A program made the translations under genes and the position numbers. The notes under the pieces are model-generated. The model ran no database searches and was not told the origin of the DNA. It worked only from the letters and a program-made list of their open reading frames with translations. A DNA stretch of 50,003 nucleotides from Clostridia bacterium (GTDB lineage Bacteria; Bacillota; Clostridia; Oscillospirales; Acutalibacteraceae), in assembly GCA_017465465.1 (NCBI GenBank), contig JAFTWE010000048.1:1-50003 (forward strand), read 5' to 3'. How positions within the stretch are numbered: the stretch's first letter is position 1; each line of letters starts with the position of its first letter. This document shows, one piece after another, positions 48,479 to 50,003 of this stretch.

Positions 48479-49000
48479 ATGCCAAGCGCAAGCGTATTGG
48501 AACAGAAGAAGCAGGTTGTTGCTCAGCTTTCTGAAAGACTCGAAAAGTCAATCGCAGGTGTTGTTGTTGAATACAAGGGTATCACTGTTGCAGACGACAC
48601 AGCAATGCGTAAGGAGCTCAGAGAAGCAGGTGTTGAATACACTGTTGTTAAAAATACTCTTCTCGGTCTCGCTATTAAAGACACAAGCCTTGAAAGCATG
48701 AGTGCTTCACTTGAAGGCACAACCGCTATCGCAACCAGCAATGATGACTACGTAGCAGCTGCTCGCGTACTTAACAAGTATGCTGAAAAGATTGAGTCAT
48801 TTAACCTCAAAACAGGTTATATCGACGGCGAAGTTATCAGCGACGATAAGCTCAAGGAGCTTGCAACACTTCCTTCAAGAGAAGTATTGCTTTCTATGGT
48901 TGCAAATGTATTCAGCGCACCTATCGCATCTTTCGCACGTGCGGTTCAGGCTATTGCTGATAAAAACTCAGACGGAGCAGAGGCTCCTGCAGAAGCTTAA
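48479..49000 (+). CDS. rplJ: Large ribosomal subunit protein uL10
   Basis: The base of the L12 stalk. 173 residues: SVLEQKKQVVAQLSERLEKSIAGVVVEYKGITV, KELREAGVEYTVVKNTLLGLA and a C-terminal helix that binds L12 dimers (ELATLPSREVLLSMVANVFSAP...). ATG at 48479 follows GGAGAGGTG; the longer frame starts within the L10 leader. Expression is controlled by that leader. Confidence 0.97.
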   Translation: MPSASVLEQKKQVVAQLSERLEKSIAGVVVEYKGITVADDTAMRKELREAGVEYTVVKNTLLGLAIKDTSLESMSASLEGTTAIATSNDDYVAAARVLNKYAEKIESFNLKTGYIDGEVISDDKLKELATLPSREVLLSMVANVFSAPIASFARAVQAIADKNSDGAEAPAEA

Positions 49001-49052
49001 TTTAAGCTAACATCAAAAATTATATTTTTAAATTTACAGGAGGATGACTAAA

Positions 49053-49430
49053 ATGGCATCAGAAAAGATTACAGCAATCGTTGAAGAGTTAAAGACTCTC
49101 TCAGTTCTTGAGCTTTCAGAGCTCGTTAAAGCAGTAGAAGAAGAATTCGGCGTATCAGCTGCAGCAGCAGTTGTAGCAGCTGGCCCCGTTGCAGGCGGCG
49201 CAGCAGCAGCTGAAGAGAAGACAGAATTTGACGTTGTTCTTGCAGACGCAGGCGCACAGAAGATTAAGGTTGTTAAGGCTGTTAAGGATATCACAGGTCT
49301 TGGCCTTGCAGAAGCAAAAGCTCTCGTTGACGGCGCTCCTAAGGCTGTTAAAGAAGGCGCTTCTAAAGAAGAAGCTGAAGAAATCAAAGCTAAGCTTGAA
49401 GAAGTTGGCGCAAAGGTTGAACTTAAATAA
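49053..49430 (+). CDS. rplL: Large ribosomal subunit protein bL12 (L7/L12)
   Basis: The stalk protein that recruits translation GTPases. 125 residues: an N-terminal dimerisation domain ([29 protein letters not shown]), an Ala/Gly hinge ([18 protein letters not shown]), and the C-terminal domain ([39 protein letters not shown]). ATG at 49053 is 9 bases after AGGAGG; the ATG at 49044 directly abuts it. A terminator follows and rpoB does not. Confidence 0.98.
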   Translation: MASEKITAIVEELKTLSVLELSELVKAVEEEFGVSAAAAVVAAGPVAGGAAAAEEKTEFDVVLADAGAQKIKVVKAVKDITGLGLAEAKALVDGAPKAVKEGASKEEAEEIKAKLEEVGAKVELK

Positions 49431-49447
49431 GGTTAATTACAAAAATG

Positions 49448-49478
49448 AGACCGTAGTCATTGCGACTACGGTCTTTTT
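49448..49478 (+). terminator. Terminator after rplL
   Basis: AGACCGTAGTC (49448-49458) pairs perfectly with GACTACGGTCT (49464-49474), loop ATTGC, then T to 49478. It ends the ribosomal cluster. Confidence 0.93.
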
Positions 49479-49484
49479 GCGTCA

Positions 49485-50003
49485 TTATAAAATTTCCATC
49501 AGTCTTTCAATGTCATTCCTTGAGGTTGCCCAGCTTGTGGCAAAGCGGACTACGGTGGTACTCTCGTCAAATACTTCCCAATACGAAAATGAAACCTTAC
49601 TTTTGAGATTTTCCATTGTTTTATTGTTGAGAATAACAAACTGCTGATTGGTAGGGGAGTCAATAAAAAGCTGATAACCCTTGGTTATCAATCCGGCTTT
49701 TAAAAGCTCCGCCATCTCAATAGCGTGCCTGCCGATTTCAAAATAAAGACCGTCTGTAAAAAGCGCATCAAACTGAACACCTGTCAGCCTGCCTTTTGCA
49801 AGTAGAGCACCGTGATTTTTCACTATGGTCAAAAAGTGCTTTGGCATATTGTTTTTGGTAAATACCACTGCTTCGCCGCAGAGCGTACCGCACTTGGTTC
49901 CGCCGATGTAAAACACATCGCAAAGCTCTGCGATATCGGCAAGTGAAACATCAGTTTGCTTACTCATCAAGCCATAAGCCAACCTTGCTCCGTCAAGATA
50001 AAG
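49485..50003 (-). CDS. Low-specificity L-threonine aldolase, C-terminal part (truncated by window)
   Basis: A PLP enzyme cleaving threonine or allo-threonine to glycine and acetaldehyde. About 172 C-terminal residues are visible. The frame is open to the window edge, reading LYLDGARLAYGL at 50003-49970, then the PLP-lysine motif FYIGGTKCGTLCGEAVVF, and it ends RNDIERLMEIL. The upstream half lies beyond 50003. It is convergent with rplL, 7 bases after that terminator. No SD or promoter can be assessed. Confidence 0.9.
   Translation of the reverse strand, partial: LYLDGARLAYGLMSKQTDVSLADIAELCDVFYIGGTKCGTLCGEAVVFTKNNMPKHFLTIVKNHGALLAKGRLTGVQFDALFTDGLYFEIGRHAIEMAELLKAGLITKGYQLFIDSPTNQQFVILNNKTMENLKSKVSFSYWEVFDESTTVVRFATSWATSRNDIERLMEIL

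Overview
The window looks like chromosome of an anaerobic, low-to-mid GC Firmicute of class Clostridia, most likely a gut Oscillospiraceae/Ruminococcaceae relative. This is inferred from gene content, not from a search: a small acidic zinc-ribbon protein next to efp, a tetrahydrofolate (THF) riboswitch in front of folT, a biotin-dependent sodium-pump decarboxylase operon, an alpha2-type glycyl-tRNA synthetase, strong TTGACA/TATAAT promoters, GGAGG ribosome sites, and paired-hairpin intergenic repeats. I recognise no tRNA, rRNA, CRISPR array, insertion sequence or prophage. Almost everything is housekeeping; the interest lies in regulatory RNA and small genes.

Layout. 1-4080: efp with a zinc-ribbon gene, a repeat-rich gap, a small RHH regulator, class II aldolase (fba), and an Xre regulator divergent from a tiny zinc-ribbon gene with two operators between them. 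4088-7140: a lipoprotein phosphoesterase, a THF riboswitch with an RBS-sequestering hairpin before folT, and a convergent toxin/antisense-RNA locus resembling a type I toxin-antitoxin system. 7141-13526: glyS, then a decarboxylase operon with one carboxyltransferase, one biotin carrier and two separate membrane pump modules. 13601-18000: glmS, then on the minus strand mltG-sfsA-TRIC channel. 18037-24491: typA, a secreted hydrolase, ribF, a family 4 uracil-DNA glycosylase and a beta-helix protein. 24514-28320: serC-serA, a second Xre regulator with paired operators, a membrane-anchored unknown protein and a block of repeats.

28346-37517 (minus strand) is a branched-chain amino-acid operon, transcribed ilvB-ilvN-ilvC-cimA-leuC-leuD-leuB-ilvE. 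It is preceded by a 38-codon leader peptide rich in Ile, Val and Leu and a terminator, the arrangement of classical ribosome-mediated attenuation. 37681-41717 holds small zinc-ribbon and DUF3006 genes, murD, a membrane zinc-ribbon protein, a NUDIX hydrolase, maf and an HD hydrolase. 41727-45508 (minus) holds an orphan secreted protein and an ftsW/rodA-pbp pair.

45632-49478 is the ribosomal/transcription cluster rpmG-secE-nusG-rplK-rplA-rplJ-rplL. It has an L10 leader and two copies of a GUGGGAGGA...UCCG...AACCAC structure, one before rplK and one before rplA, that resemble the L1 site of 23S rRNA. The cluster ends in a terminator with no rpoB after it, facing the truncated end of a threonine aldolase gene.

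Starts were chosen by ribosome-binding site and family alignment from memory. Several differ from the longest ORF, and five small genes (3896, 11756, 17825, 37339, 45782) are short reading frames that are easy to miss.
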